A DNA stretch of 64,000 nt from Desulfobacter vibrioformis DSM 8776. Lineage in GTDB: Bacteria > Desulfobacterota > Desulfobacteria > Desulfobacterales > Desulfobacteraceae. Both the position numbers and the translations under genes were made by a program. Location of the stretch: positions 248,001-312,000 of the forward strand of contig NZ_JQKJ01000002.1 of assembly GCF_000745975.1 (NCBI RefSeq), read 5' to 3'. The stretch's first letter is position 1. Each line of letters starts with the position of its first letter. Positions 1-9,516 of this stretch are shown one piece after another. The notes below the pieces were generated by a model. That model was not told where the DNA came from. It ran no database searches and worked only from the letters and a program-made list of their open reading frames with translations.

Positions 1-763
1 TTAATTCGGTTTCATGGGTGTCCCGGGTGCTGATAATCGAAAAAAGATAATTTTTCAACAGATCTGTTGCCGAGAGTCTTACACCCCGGGCATTGAGCGT
101 TTCAAAAACTTTAAATGCGTTCAACTCATCGGTAACCGTTATGACCGTGAAGAATAACTTATCCACCAGGCTGTCAACAAACGAGGCGATCTCCCGGCCG
201 CCGGCAGCGGTCATCCCGCAACGGGCCTTAAGCTTATCCTTGAACCAGTTGAATGTTTTGCGCAGCTGATGCTCTGACGCGTTTAATCCCCTTTGGGGCA
301 GTTTTTCCAAAGGCACGAGATAGGTCTGGTAAAATCGGTTGTTATGGCGATTCAACTCCAGCTTTGACCGGGGCACAAGACTGACAGGATTAATATACCC
401 GATGTAACTGTTCTGGAGCTGCTCTTTACGTTTGGCATTGTTTTCTGCATCATGGCCTGCTGACACCAGATCCTGAAGATGCCCAAGTCCTGCCAGGATC
501 AGCACGCTGATCGTGGTAAGCCGCTGCTGGCCGTCAATGATGTCAAACCGCTTGCTGTCAGAGGATTGGAGAACCAGGTATCCCATATAATGAGCCGATT
601 CGCCGTCGGCCTCAAAAAGACCGAGAATATCCTGCCACAGATCACCCCACTCATCCTCTGTCCAGGAATAATCCCGCTGGAAAGGGGGAACATGGTAGCT
701 CAAGCCATTGCCCAGCAGCTGCCGGAAGGTTGAATTCTGGGTGTTGAAATTCATGGTGGCCAT
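1..763 (-). CDS. DUF262 (GmrS/BrxU-type) restriction protein, N-terminal part; runs off the window
   Basis: Partial gene: about 254 residues are visible and the frame is still open at base 1. The N-terminal DUF262 (ParB/Srx-like nucleotide-hydrolysing) fold is recognised by IDGQQRLTT at about residues 74-82 and by a later FETLNARGVRLSATDLLKN stretch, both hallmarks of the GmrSD family. Full-length members add a C-terminal DUF1524 HNH nuclease, which would lie outside. GmrSD/BrxU enzymes are NTP-stimulated type IV restriction enzymes that cut modified phage DNA. The ATG at 763 has a near-perfect ribosome binding site (AAGGAGG, 8-nt spacer) inside the end of pglX, only 3 bases beyond its stop, so it belongs to the BREX operon. 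As I recall, brxU occupies this same slot between pglX and pglZ in the Escherichia fergusonii plasmid. The DUF262 identity is firm; the type IV role is by analogy. Confidence 0.88.
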   Translation of the reverse strand, partial: MATMNFNTQNSTFRQLLGNGLSYHVPPFQRDYSWTEDEWGDLWQDILGLFEADGESAHYMGYLVLQSSDSKRFDIIDGQQRLTTISVLILAGLGHLQDLVSAGHDAENNAKRKEQLQNSYIGYINPVSLVPRSKLELNRHNNRFYQTYLVPLEKLPQRGLNASEHQLRKTFNWFKDKLKARCGMTAAGGREIASFVDSLVDKLFFTVITVTDELNAFKVFETLNARGVRLSATDLLKNYLFSIISTRDTHETEL

Positions 764-766
764 TTT

Positions 767-3700
767 TTAATCCTCCTTTGCAGAAAGCCCGGGAATCTTC
801 TTCAAGGCCTTGCCGAATTTGGGATAGTTGACCTTCACCCCGTCATCAAGATCAATCTCTTTGAGCTCGGTGGCCAGGGGGTAGAGCACCTCCCGCTCGT
901 ACTCTTCCATCTCGGATATCATCTTGGTGATCTTTTCGATTTCCTTTAACGCACGGGTCTTTTCGCTCTGGCTGCTGGCGGCATTGATGGTCACCGCCTC
1001 CAGGTGATTCTTGTGTGTGGAGAGCTTGGTGCGAAACTCCCGCAAGTAATCATTCAGGACAATGCTGATTGTATCCGGCCGGTAGCGGTGCATGTAGATC
1101 AATGCGTTGAAGCTGCCTTTGGGGCTGGAGAACAGCCAGTAAATGGGCCGCTTTTTGTAGCGTTTCCAATGGTCGGTGTAGAACTCGCTTAAAAAATAGT
1201 CCCGGATGCCGTAATTGCGCTTACCCTTGATGTTCAGGGCCTGTTCGACAAACCGCAGGTTCTCCTCGTAGTGTTCTTCCCCAAAGGCTACGCGCAGGAA
1301 CTTGCGGAAGCGCTCAACAATGTCATCGGTGAACCAGTTGCCGTCGAGCATGGGAATGACGTTGTCGTCATCCGCCGGAAAGATGGGCTCCGGAACCTGC
1401 TTCAGGTAGTCCTCGATGGTCTGGCCCTGGTTGGCCAGGATCAGCCCCGGCTTGTCTATTGCGTAACGGCCGAACATGCAGCCTACGGCATAGGAGACCA
1501 GTTCTCGCATAGTGTCGGCCAGGAGCAACGGCTCTAGTTCATCTTCTCTTTTGCTGTTTCCATAGCGATAATGCGGATTGCAGGTCAGGGCGATTTCGTT
1601 GATCGATACCTCAGGTTTCAGTTCATCCTGAAGACCATAGGCCTCAATGAAGATGCGGTTGTTCTCTCCCTCTATTCGTTGCATCTCCTGAGTCACCTGT
1701 TGCCAGTGGGTGCGGAGTTTCTGGTAGGTTTCCTTTAGCGTTGATTGACGGTAGTTGGGGGTCAGTACTGGCAGGTTGGCGAAGTCCCATGAGGTTTCGT
1801 AGCTGTTCCAATCATCTTTGGCTAAAAGAATGTTTTTGTGTGCATTGCTACTAATAACGTCTGACAAAGCGACAGCTTCATCAAAGGGCAAGTTTGCAAT
1901 ATCTGCCACCACGAAATTCAGAGTTGGATTTAAAATTTGTAGTATTCGTTTGGCAGTTTTGGAATTTAAAAAAGCTAAAACTCCAAATATGAAATCGAGT
2001 TTATTTGGTATGCAAGCGGTACCAGCCGCACCGAAAATAAATCCCGCTGGTGAATATCTAGCTCCAAATTCAGTTGATGTTATGTTTGACCACGTAATAC
2101 ATGGCTCGAAGTAATATCCAGTGTTTTGGATTTGGCGGGATGCTGAACCGTATAATTCAGCGGCATACCCAATTATTTCTTTGCCGTCATTTTCCCAATT
2201 TACAAGAATTTCTGCATTTCCAAACCATTTCCTATAAGCCCCACCTGCGTTTATTGGAAACCATTTCTTTCCTGAATCATTGGCAGATTCGCGCGAAATA
2301 CAGTTCAAACCAATTTTTATGAAAGATACCTCAAACCATTTTTTTAGAAATCGATTATTATCGCTGGTTACAAGACCTTTTTTGGGAGCAGCGATTTTCG
2401 ATAAGTTTTTGAGCGTTTCAAATTTTTGGAACAATTCATCATTTGCCCAATATGCAATAGGGTTGCCAGGTATTTTTTTAAAATCTACGGCACAGGACCG
2501 ATAAAGCCAACCGCAATCAGGATTCTTAACTGCTTTTCGGATAGCGTCATTTTTCTCAGCTCCAGAATTGCCAGCAACTAACCTTAGGTAGCCACCCTTG
2601 TAATCCAGGCGGTTTGCGTTTTCCAAAACAAAGGCAGTGGTTGAAACCACTTCACCTCCGATACTGTCAAAAGCCCTCGCACCAAGGTGAGCCATTGATA
2701 ACATTGTGTATTGCCCCAAAAGACGTGCACGCAATGTTTCGAAAGATGATAAAAACATCCAACTTTGCATGGTTATCATCGCAACCACTCCATACTTCTG
2801 GGTAAAATAAAGGTTACGCTCTATGAACGTGGCAAATAGATCCGGCTTACTGTTCGGATAATTGTCCTTTATCCAAGCTCCCAGTCGTCCATTCATCCCC
2901 TTGCTGCCCATATACGGCGGATTAGCAATCACCACATGATATTTCGGGCTCAGGTAATCAACCTGTCGCAGAGCTTTCAGCACTTTTTGATGAGTCAAGC
3001 TGAGAAACAGCTGCCCGGAGACATTTTTTGACATCAGAATCTTAAGCATGCCGTCCACATTGGTGATATCGGGACGAATCAAAGAACCAAAATTGTCGGC
3101 TTCTTCGAACTGGCGTAATGTGGTTTGCAGTGATGCAGTGAACAAATCCCGTCCCACAAAATCCATATACTCTTTAATCTCGCTATCGCTGAAATGAACA
3201 TTCTCCAGCACGCAGATATTCGGCTTGACGCCTTTATTGAAAAACCGTCTCTGCCTTTCCCGGGCCTTCATGGTCAGGGCAAAGCCAGCCAATTCCCCGG
3301 CACGTTCATCAATCTCGATACCGTACAGATTGTGGGTAAGGATCTTTTCCGGAATCTCGGCAGGCTCATAGCCTTCCTCCTCGTAAATGGCGTAAAGCAG
3401 GTCAAAGGCATAGGTGAGCATGTGGCCTGAACCGCAGGCCGGATCACAGATCCTGATCTCTTCGGGCTTATTGATGCGCAGAAAGTCCGTCTCAGCCTGT
3501 TCGGGCTTAATGTAATAGTCCATCTTTTCGGCCAGCCCTGAGCCGGGACGGTTAAGCAGCCACAGGCGGCCAAGGGAGTTTTCCAGCAGATAATGGACGA
3601 TATAACCTGGAGTGAAAAGCTGGGTGGCGGCCGGGAGGTTTTCTGGCGTAATCTTTTTATTTTTCTTCAGGCCAGCGAACACCTCATCCTTTTTCTCGGA

Positions 3701-4318
3701 AATATAGAACTGGTAGAGCCAGCCGATCACCTCGACATCCTGGCAAGCATCCGGAGTCATGGCCTCCCGGGTATAGGCGAGGATGGAGTTGCCCGAGAGC
3801 AGGTCGTCGGGCATCAGCAGTTCGGTGTAGTCGTCGATCCGTTGAAACAGGAACGGCATGGCTTTGTGCCAGAAGTTGCAGGCTGCAACCACCAGCATGC
3901 GGTACGCTTCACCCTGGGGGTCCCGGCTGGGTACCTTGCCGTCCAGAAAGTCAAAAATCTGCTGCCGTGTTTTTTCCGGCACCATCTCTTCGTCCAGATG
4001 TCCCATCTTGGCCTCAGCCAGAATCTCGGGTTGGAACTGTCCGGGATCGGCCGGAGAAACTACGCTAATACGGGTGTAACGGTTGACATCCATAAAACGC
4101 AAAGCGCAGAAGCGGTTGAACCAGATATAGGCCACCCGCTCAACGACCTGTTCTTTGCCGTGATTCTTGATCGCCTCTTCGAGTTTCTTGACGGCCTCGA
4201 CACGTTCACGCCGGGCGGCGCTGTTTTCAGCGAGTACCAGTTTCAGCTTGGCGGAGACCTGTTCAATCAGAGTACGTCGGGCATATTGAGCGAACCGTTT
4301 TAATTTTAGTGTTTCCAT
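767..4318 (-). CDS. pglX: BREX adenine-specific DNA methyltransferase PglX
   Basis: The product (1183 aa, normal for BREX-1 PglX) is the N6-adenine methyltransferase that marks host DNA and gives the BREX system its sequence specificity. The SAM-binding motif DPACGSGHM lies near residue 292 and the catalytic NPPY motif near 464. The central-to-C-terminal part should hold the target recognition domain. I start it at the ATG at 4318 (METLKLKRF), 3 bases past the stop of the upstream gene; longer in-frame versions overlap that gene. The stretch around 1800-2650 is much more AT-rich than the rest (27 percent GC in 1921-1980 against 57 percent in 3421-3480 by direct count), which suggests recombinational replacement of the specificity region. 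Confidence 0.95.
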   Translation of the reverse strand: METLKLKRFAQYARRTLIEQVSAKLKLVLAENSAARRERVEAVKKLEEAIKNHGKEQVVERVAYIWFNRFCALRFMDVNRYTRISVVSPADPGQFQPEILAEAKMGHLDEEMVPEKTRQQIFDFLDGKVPSRDPQGEAYRMLVVAACNFWHKAMPFLFQRIDDYTELLMPDDLLSGNSILAYTREAMTPDACQDVEVIGWLYQFYISEKKDEVFAGLKKNKKITPENLPAATQLFTPGYIVHYLLENSLGRLWLLNRPGSGLAEKMDYYIKPEQAETDFLRINKPEEIRICDPACGSGHMLTYAFDLLYAIYEEEGYEPAEIPEKILTHNLYGIEIDERAGELAGFALTMKARERQRRFFNKGVKPNICVLENVHFSDSEIKEYMDFVGRDLFTASLQTTLRQFEEADNFGSLIRPDITNVDGMLKILMSKNVSGQLFLSLTHQKVLKALRQVDYLSPKYHVVIANPPYMGSKGMNGRLGAWIKDNYPNSKPDLFATFIERNLYFTQKYGVVAMITMQSWMFLSSFETLRARLLGQYTMLSMAHLGARAFDSIGGEVVSTTAFVLENANRLDYKGGYLRLVAGNSGAEKNDAIRKAVKNPDCGWLYRSCAVDFKKIPGNPIAYWANDELFQKFETLKNLSKIAAPKKGLVTSDNNRFLKKWFEVSFIKIGLNCISRESANDSGKKWFPINAGGAYRKWFGNAEILVNWENDGKEIIGYAAELYGSASRQIQNTGYYFEPCITWSNITSTEFGARYSPAGFIFGAAGTACIPNKLDFIFGVLAFLNSKTAKRILQILNPTLNFVVADIANLPFDEAVALSDVISSNAHKNILLAKDDWNSYETSWDFANLPVLTPNYRQSTLKETYQKLRTHWQQVTQEMQRIEGENNRIFIEAYGLQDELKPEVSINEIALTCNPHYRYGNSKREDELEPLLLADTMRELVSYAVGCMFGRYAIDKPGLILANQGQTIEDYLKQVPEPIFPADDDNVIPMLDGNWFTDDIVERFRKFLRVAFGEEHYEENLRFVEQALNIKGKRNYGIRDYFLSEFYTDHWKRYKKRPIYWLFSSPKGSFNALIYMHRYRPDTISIVLNDYLREFRTKLSTHKNHLEAVTINAASSQSEKTRALKEIEKITKMISEMEEYEREVLYPLATELKEIDLDDGVKVNYPKFGKALKKIPGLSAKED

Positions 4319-4320
4319 CG

Positions 4321-4821
4321 TTAGCCTCCCGCACTCAGACGCCGGACTGAATTTGCGCCGAACTGTTTTTTGTACTGATCCAGATTCAAAATTGCGCAGC
4401 CAGCTGCACAGGGCGCTGACCAATCTTTATGCGTGATCGGCAGAGACTTCTTCAGTTCATCCTGTTTTGCCAGCAACAACGCCGGCTCGAGGCTGGCCAT
4501 AGAGATCAATACAACGTAGTGGATGGGTTTTGTTACTTTCCCACTGTGACTGCGGAACCAATAGCTGTCCCGGTACTTTCCAGCTAAATCAGGTATGAGG
4601 TTTCCGGTTAGCAACTTTGTTTTGAATGCCTCTGGATTGGCGGCTCCTGGCTGATCGGGATCTTTTATTTCCAGAAAGAGACACCGATCTGTGTACTCTG
4701 CTATAAAGTCTACCCTCTTCATAGTGCTGGGATTGTGCAAGGCATCATCATCAAAGATGATCGCTTCCATGGCCGAGCTAAAATCAAATTCCAAGTCATT
4801 CTCAGCTAAAACTGTCATCAA
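4321..4821 (-). CDS. Small PD-(D/E)XK nuclease-like protein embedded in BREX
   Basis: A 166-aa protein of no family I can name. The segment RVDFIAEYTDRCLFLEIKDP (about residues 36-55) has the spacing of a restriction-endonuclease-fold active site: an Asp in one strand, then Glu-X-Lys at the end of the next, followed by a further strand (IHYVVLISM). No transmembrane segment or signal peptide is visible. The ATG shares a 4-base ATGA overlap with the stop of the preceding ATPase gene, so the two are translationally coupled and probably act together. The pair sits between brxC and pglX, where I recall the PARIS genes ariA/ariB lying in a Salmonella BREX locus, but this protein is far shorter than AriB and does not look like its TOPRIM/DUF4435 domain. 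Nuclease activity is inferred, not shown. Confidence 0.7.
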   Translation of the reverse strand: MMTVLAENDLEFDFSSAMEAIIFDDDALHNPSTMKRVDFIAEYTDRCLFLEIKDPDQPGAANPEAFKTKLLTGNLIPDLAGKYRDSYWFRSHSGKVTKPIHYVVLISMASLEPALLLAKQDELKKSLPITHKDWSAPCAAGCAILNLDQYKKQFGANSVRRLSAGG

Positions 4822-5936
4822 GCACCTCCCAAAGAGCGTTTGATCTCTTCATCGTACAGATCGCTGAATGTATTGGCGATTGCATTGCTGTTCAGATGTC
4901 GATAATCATCAGCAGACTGAATCTGCACACCCTCATTTTCCTTTGAAAGCGCATGAAATCTAATGTGATCACCTGCATCCGTATTGACGAGGAGATCAAG
5001 CCACTTGAGCAGCACATAGTCATGGGTCGCCAGAATGATCTGCAGGCCGCTGCGCGACAGCTCCAGCATTGTCTGTACGAGCAGCTTCATGAGCTGAGGG
5101 TTTAGATTGGACTCCGGTTCATCCCAGAACAACGTGCCTGAAACACCAGGAACAAGGGAACAATTTTGCAGTAGTCTTTGTAATATACCGAATTTACGGA
5201 ACCCTTCAGCCATCATATTGGGGCTGAACACATCTTTTCTTTGCGGCGAAAAATAGGTCAGCTTGCCATCCTTGGACTTGCCGTGGGCATATTCAGTGTA
5301 GGTGCCTGGTTGAAACGACATTTCTCCAGTGTCCAGAGAAAATCGTCCTTCCATTTTGTTCACCAAGCTTTCAAGCAGCCACTCTTCTTTTTCTCGCGGC
5401 TCCTGACCAGCATCGTTGAGCAGTTTAGTAGCAAGATCAAAATAGGTTTCATCGAAAATGAGTTTCAGAACACTCGTATCCATCTCGAGGTTACCGAAAC
5501 CTCTTAAAAATGTCAGGAGTTCCTTCGTGGGAATGAAGATAGGACTTAAGCTATAGCGCTCGTAATCACTATTCTCCTCTACTGTGACTGATTTTGAATT
5601 TGAGCGGAATCTCAGTGCGATCTCTTTATCGAAAACAAAACTGGCCCCCATCCAAGCATCTTCAGCCACCCCTATCTTGCGCATTTTTCCAAGCTTCAGA
5701 TCAGGGGGGAGAAAAACATTGAGAAGCTTATTCGTCACAGCCTCTTTTATTTCTTTATTCGATACTTCTTCTTGGTTGCTTAATCCATTATTTGCTGAAC
5801 AAAGAGCGTAGGCAGCCTTTAGTAGATGGCTTTTCCCGGTACCGTTCTCACCAATAATCACATTGATCTTGGCGGAAAAGTCGATGGACAAGTTTTTGAA
5901 GACTGTGAAGTTCTTCAGAGTCAGGTTTGTGATCAT
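4818..5936 (-). CDS. AAA/ABC-type ATPase embedded in BREX
   Basis: A 372-aa soluble ATPase of the AAA_21/OLD-like group. It begins with the typical strand MITNLTLKNFTVFKNLSIDF, then Walker A GENGTGKS (about residues 30-37), and near residue 275 a Walker B FWDEPESNLNP followed by the switch histidine in LATHDYVLLK. It is too short to carry the C-terminal TOPRIM nuclease of OLD/GajA proteins, so any effector would be the 166-aa nuclease-like protein downstream. Both its start (against brxC) and its stop (against the next gene) are in ATGA overlaps. Such ATPases in defence pairs (Septu, PARIS) hold a nuclease partner in check and release it on sensing a phage trigger; that role here is inference. 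It is not one of the six core BREX genes. Confidence 0.85.
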   Translation of the reverse strand: MITNLTLKNFTVFKNLSIDFSAKINVIIGENGTGKSHLLKAAYALCSANNGLSNQEEVSNKEIKEAVTNKLLNVFLPPDLKLGKMRKIGVAEDAWMGASFVFDKEIALRFRSNSKSVTVEENSDYERYSLSPIFIPTKELLTFLRGFGNLEMDTSVLKLIFDETYFDLATKLLNDAGQEPREKEEWLLESLVNKMEGRFSLDTGEMSFQPGTYTEYAHGKSKDGKLTYFSPQRKDVFSPNMMAEGFRKFGILQRLLQNCSLVPGVSGTLFWDEPESNLNPQLMKLLVQTMLELSRSGLQIILATHDYVLLKWLDLLVNTDAGDHIRFHALSKENEGVQIQSADDYRHLNSNAIANTFSDLYDEEIKRSLGGA

Positions 5937-8900
5937 ATTTGAATCCTTTTTCCTTTTTGGATCTCTTCCAGCAGTGCGCTGCGCATGGATTTGAGGTATT
6001 CATCCACATCGGCCTCATCTGCCAGCCAGGCTTTATTGAATGAAACCTTCACATTACGGCTGGAGACATATTCTATGTGCGGTTTTGTCTTTTCCGGTGG
6101 TTTGGGTTTCTGACCGGGTTCCGGGGTAGCTGGTCCGCCTGATGCTGGCGTAGGATCAGGGTCAGGCGTTGGCGTTGGTTGAGCCCAGGCCGTCATCTTT
6201 GAAAGCAACCGCTGGTACTCGCTTTCCTCAAACCTTCGCAGGGTGTCCCGGATAACGGCAATCAGTTTCTGACGCGCAATGCCGGCTTTGACTTCGTTAA
6301 AGGGGCGGGCAATCTGTTCTTTCTTTTCCTCGTTTAATACGCCGAATTCAGCCATGCTCTCGATCCGGCTTTTCAGCGCAGCAACCATCTCCTTGGCCTC
6401 GGCGATTTCAGCCTCAATTTGGGCGTCGACTTTATTTTCCAGAGTTTGGAGGAGCAATTTTACCTGCTGCATAGAATTGCCCTTAAAACAATCAGGCTTA
6501 GTCAATAGGCCGGTTATCTGTCCGGCTTCATCTCCTTCAATGTAGGCAAAATTGGATTCCTGGGCTTGAATAAACTCTCGGGCTTTGTCAAAAATCTCTT
6601 TCTGGGGGCCTCCCATGAATTTTCGGACAGGGTCGATGAGCCCTTCCTTCATATCAAGCAGCGCATCCTCCTGCCGGGTAAGTTCGGTAAGGTACCAAGT
6701 GTAGGACTTGCCGGTCAGTGCCTTAATTTTTTCAAGCACCGGTGTTAATGCATTCAGAAACGGATACTGGGAGACCAATGCCGCCAATGGGGTGAGCTGA
6801 TTCATGAAGTCCTGAAGGGCGGTGGCGGTTTCTTTGCCCAGGGACTTTGCCTCGGAGGCGGCAGGCGGCGTGTCAAAGAAATCTTCAAAAAATTCCTTGA
6901 GGGCGCGGACCTGGGACGCTGTAAATTCAATCTGGGGTTCCAGTACCACATTGCCGTGCCCATGAGTGTTGCGCAGCGCCCGTTCAAGCTCATTCTCCTC
7001 CAGCAGATTGCCGTCGGCACGAACCGCCACCTTACCCCGGGCACAGAGGTTGGCCAGGGTGCAAAGCACTGCGGCATAGCTCCAGCCGTAGGGTTTGATC
7101 TCAAATTTTTCCAGCAGCGTCTTCAGTGTAGTTCGCACGCCACTGCGGTTATTACTCTGGATGAACGCCAGAAGCTCCTGCTCTGATTCGGCAAGGGATG
7201 TTGCGTCATTGCCGAACAACCCATCCTGCGCCCCCTTAAGGCATTTGGCTATATCGTTTTCACTGTAGCTGATGCCGCGCAGCATCCGAAGGTTTGGATA
7301 GGAACGGCAGATGAGTTCGTGAAATCCGCGTACCACTCTTGTTTGGGCATCTTCGGAACCGATTTCAATTTCCGCCCCTGCCACGAACAATTTTGCCTGG
7401 CTCATCAGATTTTGGACCTGCTGCTGTACCTGGGCATACCGTTCTCTGTTCTGGAATCCCTTGTCTGTAAGGATGCGCCTCACCGCCTCCTGCTGTGTGA
7501 CCGAGATATTCTGGCGGATGTACTTTTCAGTTCGCTTATACATCAGGATATCCCGAACGAGGCGTTCATCTGCAGGCATGAGAACCAGCAGCTCGTCCCG
7601 GCCCCAGCCCTGCATTTTCAAGGTCATTTCATTATCAACGTTCTCATTAAACGGACTGATGACATGGATGAAAAGCTCGTATTCCCTGCCATGGAGCCGG
7701 TCATCGAGCTTTCTGGAAAACGGGTAGTCCTGCCCGTTTTCATCATATCGAATTTTTCTGTGCTTGATGACGTGGTCAAAAACAATCTTCTGAAGCTCGT
7801 CGGCAACTTCCGGCGATTCTACCTCTGTGTTTTTGATTTCCTGCTCGACATCCTTTTCCTCATCGGTGAGGTATTCATAGATTTCCCCGTTGCGCTGGAT
7901 ATAGGTCTGCTGTTCCAGAAGGTTTAAGGCTTCTTCTATACGATTCCTCAATGCAGGCAGGTCCAGATTAAAACCTTCCAGCATCAGAATACACAGGTTT
8001 CGAACTGTGGATTTAAACTCTTTGACGTATTTGACCAGGAAGAGTGTTTTCAGCAACCGTATGGCAAAGGGATTCTCAAGATGGTTTTCCGCCTGAATAA
8101 TGGCCCGCTGAATGTTGGATTTCAGGACAGTGCGAATTCCTTCGAACATCAGGTCAAAGGTCGCCAACTGCCCGATTTTATGATCCCCGATCTGAATTGC
8201 CACCTGCTGAAATACACCCAGCATGGAGCGTTCACCCACCGAACTGTGCTTGCCTTCAAAGGCGTTATGCTGGGATAAATTTTGAATGGCTGCCTGGAAC
8301 AGTGCAAACTGGTACGGAATAAACGGGTAGCTGTGTATGAAGTGATCCCTGTCTTTAAAGTTTCGGTAGGTTTGGGAACCGTCGGCAAAATCAAACAGGG
8401 TCTTAAAGTTGTTGGACTGCTCATGGTATATGTCTGAGAGGGATTGGGCGCCCTGGTCTGTTTTCGAGAGCAGGCGCTTCTGGATAACCTCGGCCACGTC
8501 GGCACTGGTCAGCTTCATACGATTGGCAAACCGGGCTTGGATTTTTGAAAAATCATTGCCCTCCTGTTTGCCCATCTCTCCCACCACCTTTCCCATATCT
8601 TCCTGGGCCGTCACGATGATCCAGGCCCGCCCCCGGCATTTGGTGGCCAGACTCTCGGCAATGGTCTGGAGGTTGGTCATGAGTTTAACGTTATCAGCAA
8701 CATATTGCCCGACCTCATCGACAAAAAAGTTCAGCCGGAACCCTTTTTGATTTTCTTGCCCGGATTGCCGTTCGATATATGCAAAAACTTGCTCGGCAAA
8801 ATCTTCAATGGAAACGCGGTATTGGCTGCGGTATTTGTCCAGTATCCCAAGACTCTGTGCTTCTTCTTCACCGGTTACCTGAGCATAGGATGTTGCAATA

Positions 8901-9502
8901 TTTTTAGACTCCAGCAGGGACTGCTCTCTGCCGCTTTCCCATGCTCTGCCGGCAATGGATTCATAGGCGGATTTAAATCGCCCATACAGGCCACGGCTGT
9001 CAAGATCACGCTCGAACTGGGCAATATGACCCTGTTTGCCGTAATAACCGCACATCTCATCAAACACTTTTACAAATACGGCAAGGAGTGCGTCGATTTG
9101 TGTTTTGCTGATAACATCGGCCTTCTGGTCAATATTGAATAAGATGCTTTTTGAAGGGATGCCGACAGCTCGTTTGAGATCCCCTTTCAGGATCTCGTTG
9201 TCTTCACACTTAGGCAAAAACAGATCGAAAGTTGACGCCCCGTCTATCTCCCTGTTTTCAAGCACAAGTGCCAGCATTTTCAAAAGATGGGATTTGCCGG
9301 ACCCAAAAAAACCGGAAACCCAAACGCCGTTGGCGCCCTGGTAGTTATTGTATGCGTCCAGAAATGATTCCAGCCGTTTTTCAACTTCGTTCGTCAGGAC
9401 GTACTCTTCGATTTCCAGGCGAAGACTGGCCTCGTCGTCAGCTTTAATGACCCCTTCAATCGGTCGATCAACCGGTTTATGAAAAACGTTCTTAAGTGTC
9501 AT
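5933..9502 (-). CDS. brxC: BREX ATPase BrxC
   Basis: An AAA+ type P-loop protein of 1189 aa, the usual BrxC length of about 1200. It opens with MTLKNVFHKPVDRPIEGV, typical of the family, and carries Walker A GFFGSGKSH at about residues 64-72. BrxC is essential for BREX phage exclusion and is thought to couple ATP hydrolysis to the methyltransferase/PglZ machinery. The C-terminal part has a Pro-rich linker (TPTPDPDPTP) before a short conserved tail. The gene follows brxB after a 14-base gap and ends in a 4-base ATGA overlap with the inserted ATPase gene. Confidence 0.95.
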   Translation of the reverse strand: MTLKNVFHKPVDRPIEGVIKADDEASLRLEIEEYVLTNEVEKRLESFLDAYNNYQGANGVWVSGFFGSGKSHLLKMLALVLENREIDGASTFDLFLPKCEDNEILKGDLKRAVGIPSKSILFNIDQKADVISKTQIDALLAVFVKVFDEMCGYYGKQGHIAQFERDLDSRGLYGRFKSAYESIAGRAWESGREQSLLESKNIATSYAQVTGEEEAQSLGILDKYRSQYRVSIEDFAEQVFAYIERQSGQENQKGFRLNFFVDEVGQYVADNVKLMTNLQTIAESLATKCRGRAWIIVTAQEDMGKVVGEMGKQEGNDFSKIQARFANRMKLTSADVAEVIQKRLLSKTDQGAQSLSDIYHEQSNNFKTLFDFADGSQTYRNFKDRDHFIHSYPFIPYQFALFQAAIQNLSQHNAFEGKHSSVGERSMLGVFQQVAIQIGDHKIGQLATFDLMFEGIRTVLKSNIQRAIIQAENHLENPFAIRLLKTLFLVKYVKEFKSTVRNLCILMLEGFNLDLPALRNRIEEALNLLEQQTYIQRNGEIYEYLTDEEKDVEQEIKNTEVESPEVADELQKIVFDHVIKHRKIRYDENGQDYPFSRKLDDRLHGREYELFIHVISPFNENVDNEMTLKMQGWGRDELLVLMPADERLVRDILMYKRTEKYIRQNISVTQQEAVRRILTDKGFQNRERYAQVQQQVQNLMSQAKLFVAGAEIEIGSEDAQTRVVRGFHELICRSYPNLRMLRGISYSENDIAKCLKGAQDGLFGNDATSLAESEQELLAFIQSNNRSGVRTTLKTLLEKFEIKPYGWSYAAVLCTLANLCARGKVAVRADGNLLEENELERALRNTHGHGNVVLEPQIEFTASQVRALKEFFEDFFDTPPAASEAKSLGKETATALQDFMNQLTPLAALVSQYPFLNALTPVLEKIKALTGKSYTWYLTELTRQEDALLDMKEGLIDPVRKFMGGPQKEIFDKAREFIQAQESNFAYIEGDEAGQITGLLTKPDCFKGNSMQQVKLLLQTLENKVDAQIEAEIAEAKEMVAALKSRIESMAEFGVLNEEKKEQIARPFNEVKAGIARQKLIAVIRDTLRRFEESEYQRLLSKMTAWAQPTPTPDPDPTPASGGPATPEPGQKPKPPEKTKPHIEYVSSRNVKVSFNKAWLADEADVDEYLKSMRSALLEEIQKGKRIQI

Positions 9503-9516
9503 CTGGTTCCTTATGT

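Noticed and set aside
4321-5936. Naming the ATPase/nuclease pair as PARIS (ariA/ariB)
   Set aside because: The position fits, but the second protein is about half the length of AriB and shows a D...E-X-K pattern, not a TOPRIM or DUF4435 pattern.
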